From positions 108,620,823-108,684,822 of the forward strand of contig NC_064822.1 in assembly GCF_024166365.1 (NCBI RefSeq): 64,000 nt of DNA. Reading direction: 5' to 3'. Source of the DNA: Elephas maximus indicus (Eukaryota; Chordata; Mammalia; Proboscidea; Elephantidae). Both the position numbers and the translations under genes were made by a program. A model generated the notes under the pieces. The model saw only the letters and a list, made by a program, of their open reading frames with translations, ran no database searches and was not told the DNA's origin. Below are positions 31,500 to 42,359 of this stretch, one piece after another; position 1 is the stretch's first letter; each line of letters begins with the position of its first letter.

Positions 31500-32593
31500 G
31501 GGTTGACCTCTGATTGCTCTGTCCAGTGTTCTAGTCTTGGGTTGATACCTGATATTATTGATTTTCTAACCAAAGAACTCCATTAATATTTCTTGTAGTT
31601 TTGGTTTGGTTTTTATGAATGCTCTAAACTTCTGTTTATCTGGAAATGTCTTAATTTCACCTCATATTTGAAAGACAGTTTTGCTGGATATATGATTCAT
31701 GGCTGGCAATTTTTTTCCTTCAATGCTTTATATAAGTCATCCCATTGCCTTCTTGCCTGCATGGTTTCTGCTGAGTAGTCTGAGCTTATTCTTATTAACT
31801 CCCCTTTGTAGATGACTTCGTTTATCCCTTTTTTTTTTTTTTTTTTATCCCTAGCTGCTCTTAAAATTCCCTCTTTATCTTTGGTTTTGGCAAGTTTGAT
31901 TATAATATGTCTTGGTGACTTTCTTTTAAAATCTACCTTATGTGGAGATCAGTGAGTATCTTGTATAGGTATTGTCTCGTCTTTCACTATATCAGGGAAG
32001 TTTTCTGTCAACAAAACTTCAACAATTCTCTCTGTATTTCCTGTTATCCCTCCCTGTTCTGGTACTCCAATCACTCATAGGTTATTTCTCTTGATAGAGA
32101 GTTCCACATGATTCTTAATGTTTCTACATTTTTTTTAATTCTTTTATCTGATTTTTCTTCAAATATATTGTTGCCAAGTGTTTTTATCTTCAAGCTCACC
32201 AATTCTGCCTTCCACTTGCTCAATTCTGCTCCTCTGACTTTCTATTGAGTTGTCTAATTCTGTAATTTTATTGTTAATCTTCTGAATTTCTGATTGCTGT
32301 CTCTCTATGGATTCTTGCAACTTATTCGATTTTTCATTACTTTCTTGAATAACCTTTATAATTTCTTCAACTCTTTTATCTGAGTGTTCCTTGGCTTGTT
32401 CTGCATATTGCCTGATCTCCTTCCTGATGTCTTGAAGGGTTCTGTACGTTAGTCTTTTGTATTCTGCATCTGGTAATTCCAGGAAGGCACTTTCATCTAG
32501 AAGATCCCTTGATTCTTTGTTTTGAGAGCTTGTTGAAGCAGTCATGGTCTGTTTCTTTATGTGATTTGATATTGATTGTTGTCTCCGATCCAT
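31500..32593 (-). pseudogene. L1 ORF1 remnant
   Basis: The open N-terminal part (32159-32593, 144 residues) starts MDRRQQSISNHIKKQ and contains a strong heptad-rich coiled coil (for example NNKITELDNSIESQRSRIEQ). The rest follows with the RNA-binding region (FKRKSPRHIIIKLAKT-like) interrupted by stops. ORF1 encodes the L1 RNA-binding trimer. Confidence 0.8.
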
Positions 32594-33848
32594 CTATAAG
32601 TTATTGTAATTGTTTATTTTATCTTTGTTTACTGTATCCTAGCTTCTTGCTTTGTTTTGTTTTGATATACCCAAATGGGTTGCTTGAGTGAGCTAGCTTG
32701 ATTATATTCATCTTTGAAGTTCTGACATCCTGTCACCAGATGGTTAGAGCTGTTATCAGGTATATCACTCTAGGAGTCCATTCACTTTTCTTCTATGGAT
32801 TCAGCTCACATGTCCAGGTCATCAATTGTGTAGTACAGGCTCTGTCCTACAGTCTTAGAGGGGCAGGGGTGATTGGTGTAGGTACCAGTATCTGATTGCA
32901 GCAGAGGGTCATGCTCTGAACAAGGCAGGGGGCTGAGAATCAATTTCCAAGTGGCTCTGAGGAAAGTGCATCCCTCTTCCCTAGAGTGTACAGGTGGGTG
33001 GGTTCTGCAGACAGACCATGGGCACCCAAAGGTTTTGGTTGTAAGGACTGGGAGGTACCAGTTATCCTCGGACCCCTCTTGCAGATGGCTGGGCGACCTG
33101 AGTGGAGCCGCCAGTCCTTAGGTCCCTGATGTGGGTAGGTGAGGACCCTGTTTAATAGGCAAAGTGGTGTCAATCATCATACACCCACCTCTCCACTGCA
33201 CCACTGAAACAGTTGCAGTCTGCCAACAAAGGCCTATTCTCTTGAAATAGGCCCACACAGGTCCATGCAGGTGGAGAGATATTCAAAGTCCACGGACTGT
33301 TTATGCCTGGACACTAGCCACTACTGTCCAGAGCTCCCCAGGTTAGTGGAGCTGGCAAATTATCTTTTCCCCCAATTGCAAATTTATTCCTTCTCCAAGG
33401 CCAGGAGAATGGCTCCAGGTGCTCAACAGCACCTATCTCAGGCCCAGGGAAATCAACTGCTTCTGAAGCCAACTTGGGGGTGGGGGGCGTGGTAAAATAT
33501 ACGCAAGTACTTAGCTTTTGCTGAGCGTACTGTTTTTCTTTGGTTCCTGGCGTGTGAGTAGGCTGTGCGCCTGGGAAACTGTGGCCGAAAGCTACTACCA
33601 GCTCACTGCAGCCGCTCCCAGGAATGATGCCTGACAGATCCCTGTGATTCAGGTCTGGCAACTCATCTCTGTTTCTGACCCATCTCTCCCTCCCCCTGCC
33701 ACTCAGTCTGTTTTCTAACTTTGCCTTTGATATTCAGGGCTCCTAGCTTGTCATAAATATAATAGTTTCACTTGTTTTTTCAGGTCTTTGTTGTAAGAGG
33801 GATCACAGGAAGCATCTGGCCATTCCACCATGTTGGCCCTGCCTCCCT
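32594..33848 (-). mobile_element. L1 5'UTR (first of two heads)
   Basis: This is the internal promoter region of the L1 ending at 33848. It shares long, nearly ungapped stretches with 25690-26913, for example 'cctacagtcttagaggggcaggggtgattgg' and 'gactgggaggtaccagttatc'. Confidence 0.8.
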
Positions 33849-36800
33849 ATGAATTTATTTCGTCCTTGATTTCTTCTATAACCCAGTTGTTTTTGAGCAA
33901 GGTGTTGTTCAGTTTCCATGTGTTTGATTTTTTTTTTTTCCCTTGCTTTTTCTGTTACTGATTTTTACCTTAATGGCTTTATGGTCAGAAAAGATGCTTT
34001 GTAATATTTCGGTGCTTTGGATTCTGTTAAGGCTTGCTTTATGGCCTAATATGTGGTTTATTCTAGAGTGTTCTGTATATGTCTATGAGGTCAAGTTGGT
34101 TGATTGTGGCATTTAGATCTACTGTGTCTTTATTGGGCTTCTGTTTGAATGTTCTGTCCACTGAAAGTGGCGTGGTCTTCTTCTGTTACTGTGGAGCTGT
34201 CTATCTCTCTTTTCAGTGCTGTTATAGTTTGATTTATGTATTTTGGAGCCCTGTCATTCAGTGCATAAATATTTATTATGATTTGTTCTCCTGCTGTATT
34301 GACCCTTTAATCATTATACAGTGTCCTTCCTTATTCTTTGTGGTGGATTTTACTTTAAAGTCTATTTTGTTAGAGATTAATATTGCCACTCCTGCTCTTT
34401 TTGATTGTTGCTTGATATATTTTTTCCATCCTTTGAGTTTTAGTTTGTTTGTGTCTCTAAGTCTAAAGTGTGTCTCTTGTATGCAGCATATAGATGGATC
34501 ATGTTTTTTAATCCAGTCTGCCACTCTCTGTCTCTTTATTGGTGCATTTAGTCCATTTACATTCAGAGTAATTATTGATAGGTATGTGTTTAGTGCTGTC
34601 ATTTTGACATCTTTTTTTTTTTTGTATTGTTGACAGTTTCTTTGTTCTACTTTCCTTGCTGAGTCATTTTTCATTATGTATTTTCTTTTCCTCTTTTTCA
34701 TTGTTGATTTTGTATTTGCTGAGTTCTTTATGGTAGGGTCGCTGTGAGTCAAAATTGACTTGATTGCAATGGGTTTGTTTTTTTTGTTTTGTTTTTGTTA
34801 TGTTTTTCTTGTTTTTTATTTTGATGTGTAGGAGTGTTAGTTTCCTTTGTGGTTACCTTCATATTTACCTCTATTTTTCTGAGTTTAAACCAATCTTTTA
34901 TTTCTTTATATCGCCTTGGCTTCCTCTCCATATGAAAGATCTATGACTACATATTTTTGTCCCTATCTTTTGTTTTAATGTTGTCATCTTTTGACATCTC
35001 TGTTTCCCTATTTTCAGTGTTTTAGGTTTGTTTTATTTTTGTGATTTCCGTATCTGGATTGATATCTGGTTGCTCTGTCCTGTGTTCTAGTCTTGGGTTG
35101 TTATCTGATGTTGTTGATTTTCTAACTGGAGGATTCCCTTTAGTATTTCTTAAAATTTTGGTTCAGTTTTTGAAAATTCCCAAAACTTCTGTTTATCTGG
35201 AAGTGTCCTAATTTCACCATCGCATGTGAGAGACAGTTTTGCTAGATATATAATTCTTGGCTAGTATTTTTTTTTCCTTCAAGGCTTTATGTATGTCATC
35301 CCATTGCCTTCTTGCCTGCATGGTTTCTGCTGAGTAGTCCAAGCTTAGTCTTATTGACTCTCTTTTGTAGGTGACTTTTCATTTATCCCTAGCTGCTCTT
35401 AAAATTCTCTTTATCTTTGATTATGGCAAGTTTGATTATAATATGTCTTGGCGGCTTTCTTTTGGGATCTGCCTTGTGTGGGGTTCAATGAGCATCTCGG
35501 ATAGATATCTTTTCATCTTTCATGGTATCAGGGAAGTTTTCCACCAACAAATCTTCAACAATTCTCTCCGTATTTTCTGTTATCCCCTCCTGTTCTGGTA
35601 CTACAATCACTTGTAGTTTATTCCTCATGATAGAGTCTCACATAATTCTCAGGGTTTCTTCACTTTTTAAAATTCTTTTATCTGATTTTTCCTCAAATAT
35701 GTTGATGTCAAGTGCTTTATCTTCAGTCTCACTAATTCTGACTTACATTTCCTCGATTCCGCTCCTATAACTTTCTATTGAGTTGTCTAATTCTGAAATG
35801 TTATTGTTAATTTTCTGGATTTCTATTTGCTGTCTATGGATTCTTGCAGCCTATTAATTTTGTCATTATACTCTTCTCTAATCTTCTTAAATTCCTCTAT
35901 CGCTTTCTCTGTGTGCTCCTGGGCTTGTTCTGCATTTTGCCTGATCTCCTTAAGAATCCTATATATTAATCTTTTATATTCCACCTCCAGTAATTCCAGG
36001 AAGTTCTCTTCATCTGGGAGATTTCTTGATTTGTTTTGGGAGCTTGCTGATGCTATCATGGGCTGCCTCTTTATGTGATTTTATGTTGACTGTTGTCTCC
36101 GAGCCATCAACAAGTTATTGTATTTATTTATGTTTGCTTACTATGTCCTAGCTTCTTGCTTTGTTTTGTTTTGATATGCTCAGTTAGGCTGCTTGAGTAA
36201 GCTAGTTTGATTATCGGCACCTTTGAAGCTGTAACGTCCTTTCATGAGGTGGTTAGAGCTGTTACTAGGTGTGTGAGCCCAGGAGTCTGTTTTCTTTTCT
36301 TGAATGGGTTCAGGTCATGTGTCCAAGTAGTCAGTCACCAAATATGTAGTACAGGCTCTCACCTACAGTCCTAGACGGGCAGGGGTGACTTGTATGGGTA
36401 CAGGTATCTGGCTATGGTAGGGGGTTATGCACTGAGGAAGGCAGGGGGCTGACAGCCATCCCTGAGTATCTGTGAAGAAAGTGTATCCCTGTTGCCTAGA
36501 GTGTGCAGGTGGGTAGTTTCTGCAGCCGGATAATAGTCACCCAATGCTGTCGGCTGTAAGGACTGGGAGACACCACGTATTCTTGGACCCCTGTTGTGGG
36601 TGGCTAGATGGCATGGGTGGAGCCACCAGTCCTCAGGCCCCTGATGTGGGTAGGTGAGGACCCTGCTTAATAGGCAGAGCGGTATCAAATGTCACGAACC
36701 TGCCTCTCCAACCACGTAGCTGAAACAGTCTTAGTTAGACTTCAGGTATATATCCTTTGTACTGTGCTAATGGGGACCTATGGTGTTGAAATGGGCCCAC

Positions 36801-37475
36801 ACAGGTCTGTGCAGAAGTGGAAGGCATTTAAAGTCTGTGAACACCTTATGACTGTGCCTAGGCAAAGCAGCAGTTTCTGCCCTGAGTTCCCAGGTTAGAG
36901 AAGCTGGCAAATTATTTTTGTTAATTTGTTCCCTCTCCAAGGCCGGGAGAACAGCTCGGAGTGCGTGACAGGTCCTGCTTCCGGCCCAGGGGACATGGCA
37001 ATCTGTGAAGCTGGCTCAGACCCAGTGCAGAGCAGGAAGGGGGCAGGTAAGTGGGAGAGATATCTGTCCAAAGAGGTGTTTTCTGATCCATGCAGTAGGT
37101 TAGATGCATGTACTTATCTTTTGCCAATTGAGTGCCGCTTATCACTGATTCTGGAGGCATGAGTAGACTCTCTGCCACTCGGTCTCTCTGGATGTGGAAA
37201 ACATGTTCCGAACGCCACCACTTGTATCACTGCTGGTGCCAGCCAATCCCGGCCTGCAGGGTGCCAGTTCCTGCTGGGTCAGATCTGGCAACTCCTTGCT
37301 GCTTCTGAACCATCTCCCCCCTCTCCCAGGCTCAGTCAAATTCTTCAGCTTTGCCTTTGATGTTCAGGGCTCCTAGATTGTCATATATAATCAATTCACT
37401 TATTTTGGGGGTCCTTGTTGTAAAAGGGGCCATAGGAAGTGTCTAACTACTCCATCGTCTTGGCCCTGCCCCCCA
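33849..37475 (-). mobile_element. second L1 head: ORF2 N-part, ORF1, 5'UTR
   Basis: Immediately after the 5' end of the preceding L1, ORF2 endonuclease sequence of another L1 copy resumes (33849-34602; start at 34602, reading MTALNTYLSIITLNVNGLNA and DPSICCIQETHF). ORF1 follows (about 35080-36107, with MIASASSQNKSRNLPDEENF), then a 5'UTR ending 'catcgtcttggccctgcccccc' at 37474. The 3' part of this copy is not found separately, which suggests nested insertion followed by recombination. Confidence 0.8.
34733..34785 (+). repeat. AfroSINE tail fragment
   Basis: Only the tail is present: 'tagggtcgctgtgagtcaaaattgacttgattgcaatgggtttg' plus a T-rich end. It lies between ORF1 and ORF2 of the second L1 head. 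Confidence 0.75.
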
Positions 37476-37769
37476 AATTAAATTTCTTTAAAAAAAATTC
37501 AACTTGTTTTATAAATATAGGGTTGTTTGGGTTATCTAGTTCTTCTTGCATAAGCTCTGGTAGCCTGTGACTTCCAAGGTAATTGTCCATTTCATCTATG
37601 CTGTCAAATTAATGGGGAAAAAGTTTCTCATAACATTCCCTTATTATTCTTTTAATCTGTAACATTTGTGGTTATGTCTACTCTCTCATTTCTTATATTA
37701 GTAATTTAGGTCTTCTCTGTTTTTTCCTGATCAGTCAATTTTATTGATCTTTTCAAAGAACTAGCTTTT

Positions 37770-38316
37770 CTAATGGACCACATGAACCACAGCCCACACA
37801 CCCCTGAGACAAGGAGACCTAGATGGTACCCAGCTACCACTACTGACTGCTCTGCATGGGACTGCAATAGAGGGTCCCAGACAGAGTAGGAGAAAAATGT
37901 AGAACAAATTATCAAATTCACAAAAAATACCAGACTTACTGGTGTGACAGAGATGGAGGAACCCCCAAGACTATGGCCCCTGGACACTCTTCTAACTCAG
38001 ACTCGAAGCCGTTCCCAAAGTTCCCCTTTCAGCCAAAGATTAGGCAGGCTTATAAGACAAACAATAACACATGTGAGGGACATGCTTCTTAGATCAATCA
38101 AGCGTACGAGATCAAAAGAGCAACACGTGCCTAGGAACAAAGACAAAAAGGTGGGAAGAGACAGGAAAACTGGAAGAATGGACACTGTGAACTGGGGTGG
38201 AAAGGGAAAAGGGCAAAGTGCAGACGATGTGAGATTGCAGCCAATACCATGAAACAGTTTACGTATAAGTGTTTGAAGGAGAAACTAATTTCCTCTGTAA
38301 ACTTTCACCTAAATCG

Positions 38317-38351
<35 letters not shown>
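37770..38351 (+). mobile_element. L1 3'UTR insertion ending in a CA microsatellite
   Basis: An older L1 3'UTR subtype ('gaccacatgaaccacagcc' to 'gtaaactttcacctaaatcgcat') is inserted in the ancient L1, bounded by 'aactagctttt' (37759-37769 and 38352-38362). Instead of a plain poly(A), the 3' end runs into (CA)n directly before the target-site duplication. Confidence 0.85.

Positions 38352-38352
<1 letters not shown>
38319..38352. repeat. (CA)n microsatellite
   Basis: About 17 uninterrupted CA units lie exactly where the L1 poly(A) tail should be. Confidence 0.95.
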
Positions 38353-38353
<1 letters not shown>

Positions 38354-38925
38354 CTAGCTTTTGATTTCATTGAGTTTCTCCATGGTTTTTCTGTTTTCTA
38401 CTTCATTGATTTTTGCTCTAATCTTTTAATTTCCTTTCTTCTTCTTACTTTGAGTTTAATTTTTCTTTTTTTGCCAGATTCTTAAAGTGGAAGTTGAGGT
38501 CATTGATTTGAGATTTTTTTTCTTTTATAATACAAATGTTTAGTGCTATAAAGCAGTGCTTTAAGTGCCTCTCACAACTTTTGATATGTTGTGTTTGCAT
38601 TTTCATCCAGTTCAAAATACTTGGAATTTTCACTTTTGATTTATTCTTTGACCTATGGGTTATTTAGAAGTGGGTTATTCTCTAGTTTCCAAATATTTGG
38701 TGATTTTCCATATATCTTTTTCTTATTTATTTCTAACTTAAACAATTTTGGTTGGAGAACATCCTTTGTATGATTTGAGTTGTTTTCAATTTTTGTAGAT
38801 TTATTGCACAGAACATGGTCTATCTTCGTAAGTGTTTAGTGTGCACTTGAAAAGAATGTATATTCTGTTGGGTAGATTAGTCTATAACTAATAATAATTT
38901 AATTGGGGTGTTTAGACCATTTGCA

Positions 38926-39122
38926 TTTTTGTGTGTGTGCATGAGTGACTTAGGAGATGCTATGAGTTACAAAGAAGAACTGTTCCATACAGTTTTCCGG
39001 GCTGTAAACTTTACGGAAGCAAATCACCAGACCTGTTTCTTCTGCAGTGCTGCTGGGTGGGTTTGAACTGCTAATTTTTTGGTTACCAGCCAACTACAAA
39101 CTATTCATGCCACCCAGGAACC
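38926..39122 (-). repeat. AfroSINE, long form, in the ancient L1
   Basis: The SINE shows a diverged tail, the spacer 'gctgtaaactttacggaagcaaatcaccagacc' and the head 'ttggttaccagccaactacaaactattcatgccacccagg'. The target-site duplication is 'tttagaccatttgca' (38911-38925) and 'tttagatcatttaca' (39123-39137). Confidence 0.82.
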
Positions 39123-40340
39123 TTTAGATCATTTACAATATGATTACATATCTGGTTTAAATCTACCCTCTTGCTCTTGCTTTTTATTTGTTTTGTCTGT
39201 TGTTTGTCCCTTTTTTTTCTTTTTTCTGCCTTCTTTTGGGTTAATTATGATTCCACAAGTGGAATGAATGGCAAACTTGATTTCATTTCTTATATCTTAA
39301 TGTGTGTTCTTTATTCATTTTATTTTTTGCTGCTTTGTTATTTTGGAAGTTCTACTATAGTTTTCCATTCCCTTAATAATTACCTTCCCTTCCCAGCACT
39401 CATAATCAAACCCGTATTTCTCTACCATTACTTGAAAATATACCAATTATTTCCTCAATTAAGATGTTTTATTTTCTGCCACTTCTACCTTATAAAAGAA
39501 AACTTTAGAATATTTTTACTTACCTCTCTCACTCTGCTTCCAATTCTTAGGTTTTGCTGAGAGGTATAATATTTATGGTTCTAGAGATAATTAGGTGTAT
39601 ATCAACTCCCGCGAAGCTTTAACGGTATAATATTTTGCCAGGTTAGTTGTTCTTACTACTCCTTATTTTCCTCTGTCTTGACGTCTCTGTTCTCCAACCA
39701 AATCTTTCCTCAGTTGAGGTATGGGATTGTTATACTCTCTGAACCTTTTGTATCTCCAAATATCTTACTTTTGCCCTGACAGGTGAATGCTTTCTCAGCT
39801 GGGTATGAGATTCCTGATAGCCATCCTTTTCTCTGCTTTCTCACTTTAGCTTCCAATGTTGCAGATTAAAAGTTCTATGCAATCTGATTCATTTCCCTTT
39901 ATGGGTAACCTGCTCTGTCTAGAATTTGAAAAAAAACTTATCCTTGGAGCTCAGAGGTTTGACATCTAGATGTGTGTATTTTTTTGTATCTTTCTTTGCC
40001 CTTCCATCTACAAGCTGAGATCTTCCTTCAGACCAGCAAAATACTACTCTGTTCTTTAATTATTGCCTCTCCTCCATCTATTCCTTTTCCTCCTTTTGGA
40101 ACTAATGTATTTGAATTTTAGGACTACCAGATCTATTCTCCAAGTCACATATTTTCCTCAAAATTTCCATCTCTTTGTATTATTTGCTCTGTGCTTTGAG
40201 ATATTTTTTCCACTTAGTCTTCCAAACCACTAATTTGAGTCTCAGCAGTGACCACCCTCTCTTTCAATACATATACTGAATATTTTAGTTGAAAATATGT
40301 TTTTTAGTTCCAGAAAGTATTTTTTTGGTACAGGACATGA

Positions 40341-40705
40341 ATCACTAGCAGCTCCTAATATTTTCTTGAGTTGTCATATACCTCTTCCAGAAGTTCCTTT
40401 GCTTTCTGGTGGGCAGGGAAACCAGTTATAATGACCTCACCCCCGAAGGGTCAAGCCTTTCTGAGTCACACTGTTCCAATATTCCTATGGACCTGATCTC
40501 TGCTCAGGGGCTCTCCAAAGCTGGTCTCCATGTTCCTGCTTGGTGAGGGTGAGAAAGCTCTTCACCAGCTCTCTATACCAGGCCTTCTCCTCGCTCAGCC
40601 CCAGTCTAATCCTTCACTTGCAGCACCCTGCCTGCTGGCTCCAGCAGCCTCATGGCTCAGGAGAGGCTGGTGTCTGGAGGTGGAAGAGTGGAAATTCCCT
40701 TAGAA
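40341..40705. other. intergenic, nothing recognised
   Basis: No gene or nameable repeat is seen between the presumed 5' edge of the ancient L1 and the hAT relic. Confidence 0.35.
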
Positions 40706-40864
40706 CAGTGGTTCTCAAACTTGAGCATGCATTAGAATCACCTTAAGAACTGAATACAGATTGCCGAAGCCCACCCCCAGAGTTTATGACTCATTTATTC
40801 GCTCTGGGTAGGTACGGAGAATGCTGTTGCTACTGATCCAGGGATCACACTTTGAGAACCACTG
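40706..40864. mobile_element. MER5A-type nonautonomous hAT (Charlie) DNA transposon
   Basis: Terminal inverted repeats 'cagtggttctcaaact' and 'ctttgagaaccactg' bound 159 bases with the family's core 'gcattagaatcacctt' and 'gaagcccacccccagag'. Eight-base flanking repeats 'ccttagaa' and 'ctttagaa' fit hAT insertion. It has no coding capacity. Confidence 0.88.
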
Positions 40865-40886
40865 CTTTAGAATACACCAAACCCAG

Positions 40887-40955
40887 CCCTCCTTCTTCTT
40901 CCCCACTCCCTCCTTCTTGTTTTCCTCCTCTTCCTCTTCCTCCTCCTTCTCTCGT
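40887..40955. repeat. polypyrimidine (CTT/CCT)n tract
   Basis: An interrupted run of CCT and CTT units spans about 70 bases and gives spurious low-complexity reading frames on both strands. Confidence 0.85.
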
Positions 40956-41849
40956 CCTAATCTTAAATTATACTCTTTTATGGTTAAAAAATTCACCATT
41001 TGTCAGGGAGATATTGTCTCCTCATTTTATGTTTGGCCCTTCAACTTGTTCATAGTACTAAGGCTTTTACAGAAGTAGGCTCCATCCAGGCCCCCTCCTT
41101 CACAAAAGCCCTCAAAGGTGGTTCCCACCTAAGCCCTGACTCCTACTCTGAGAAAGGGACTTGGGCAGAGGGCTGAAAAAATCCCAGGGCAAGATGCTGT
41201 AAGGCAGAGCTGAAGAGGAGGAGAAGTTGGTCAGACCAAAAGGACCCTCCTTTGTGCAGCCTCAGAATTGCTTTCACGCTTTCGTACCCTTGTATTACCT
41301 TTGTGCCCAGAGGGCCGTAACAGAGCCATCCCGGCCCTCACTACAGGACCCTCAGTGGTCCATGGGGAATGCAGCACCTCTGTGCATGCACTTTGGGAAG
41401 CATGTGGGGCAGCAAGCGTCTGGGGTGGGAGTGCACTCGCAAACAAGGAAAGTTCTGGGGCTATCCTTCCGCCCAGTGCGATTTCCTCTGGCTTTCAGTC
41501 TGGCTCCAGGCCTGCAAGTCTTGCCCTCTCTCCTCTCTGTTGCCTCATCTGTGTCCCCCAAACTCTGGACCCACCCACTTGCTTCCAAGTTGCCTTCCCT
41601 TCACCCCTTTGATTTTGTCCTGTCTTCTTATCTAAATCTCCTTGCCTACCCTGGGTGCCCCATATAACACTCACTCCACTATTCTGTGTGACTTCCATAA
41701 CTCTCGTATTCCACTATTCTGCCTTCCTCTCTCCCATGACACCCTCCCACACACTCCACTGTTTGGAGCCCCCTTCCCATAGCACACACTCTACTTTTCT
41801 GGAACACAGACCTCAAACGGGCATTTCAGCAATGTCCAATGATCCTTCC
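40956..41849. other. intergenic, single-copy-looking sequence
   Basis: No exon with splice sites, domain or repeat is recognised. The 146-residue open frame at 41227-41667 has no feature of a real protein that I can see. Confidence 0.4.
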
Positions 41850-42230
41850 CACTCTCCAAAAGAACTATATCATTCTATTCTGTCCTTCCATCATCCATCT
41901 CCAAGTCTGCAGATCCACCTGGTCAGCCCTGGTCTATTTCACTTCTCTCCTGTTTACCTGGAGAATTAGTCCTCTTCACATCAAAGGCCATTCCCTCTCT
42001 TCTCACCTTTTCAAACACTCTATCCCTTTGATGATCTCCATGCATCATCCCCTTCTTTCACCTCTCTATCAAATTGTTCCCATCAGCATCCAGATAGGCT
42101 CCTTTACTATGTCCCAGCTATAATATCCCTGCTCTTCATCCCACGTCCTCTGCTGTCCCCCTTCTCAGCTCCCTGTCATAGCCAAACTTCCTGAAACAGT
42201 TTTCTGGGCTCACTCTCACTGGTTTCTCAC
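41850..42230 (+). repeat. L2 LINE fragment (tentative)
   Basis: The phrase 'cccttctcagctccctgtcatagccaaacttcctgaaacagttttctgg' follows the L2 ORF2 region 'gccaaacttcttgaaagagttgtct'. The left limit is uncertain. Confidence 0.45.
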
Positions 42231-42359
42231 TTTTGTTTTAATCATGTGTCTACAAAGGTGCCTCTCCATATTTTAGTATGGATTCTTAACCAGTCTCTAT
42301 TGCTTTCTGTCATTTCCCTTCCCATTAATATATGACAAATCCATAGGTATTGTTGAAAA

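Larger units (their letters stand above)
24978..33848 (-). mobile_element. near full-length L1 with internal insertions
   Basis: In reverse order of transcription: 3' terminus at 24978 ('aaattgtgctttaagtgaaagtttac'), 3'UTR 24978-25689 and 26930-27250, ORF2 about 27265-31109, ORF1 about 31500-32593, and 5'UTR 32594-33848 ending 'ccaccatgttggccctgcctccct'. It is interrupted by an L1 5'UTR-only insertion (25690-26913) and an antisense L1 3'UTR fragment (30600-30889). Both ORFs contain stops and small deletions, for example loss of part of ORF2 around 27990, so it cannot be active. It joins directly to a second L1 head at 33849. Confidence 0.85.
13780..40340 (-). mobile_element. ancient L1 (host of the LINE nest), about nine pieces
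   Basis: One old L1 of the L1M type lies on the minus strand and is interrupted repeatedly. Its pieces, in ORF2 order from C-terminus to N-terminus and then ORF1, are about 13780-14019, 14994-15400, 15577-15921, 16319-16555, 17176-17602, 24431-24802, 37476-37769, 38352-38925 and 39123-40340. Text at each break resumes where the previous piece stopped: for example 'gtgaattacactgattt' at 17590 continues at 'cactgatttactatcaaatgttaaacc' near 24433, and 'aaaattcaa' at 24790 continues with 'aaaattcaacttgttttataaatataggg' near 37495. The frames are heavily decayed. This order of insertion makes it the oldest LINE in the block. Confidence 0.75.

Noticed and set aside
38319-38352. Z-DNA or regulatory role of the CA run
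   Set aside because: The run is short, placed at an L1 tail far from both genes, and simple expansion of the tail explains it.
41227-41667. 146-residue forward frame and overlapping frames in the intergenic region
   Set aside because: No start context, domain, signal or exon structure is convincing, and overlapping frames on both strands are equally long. It was left as unannotated sequence.
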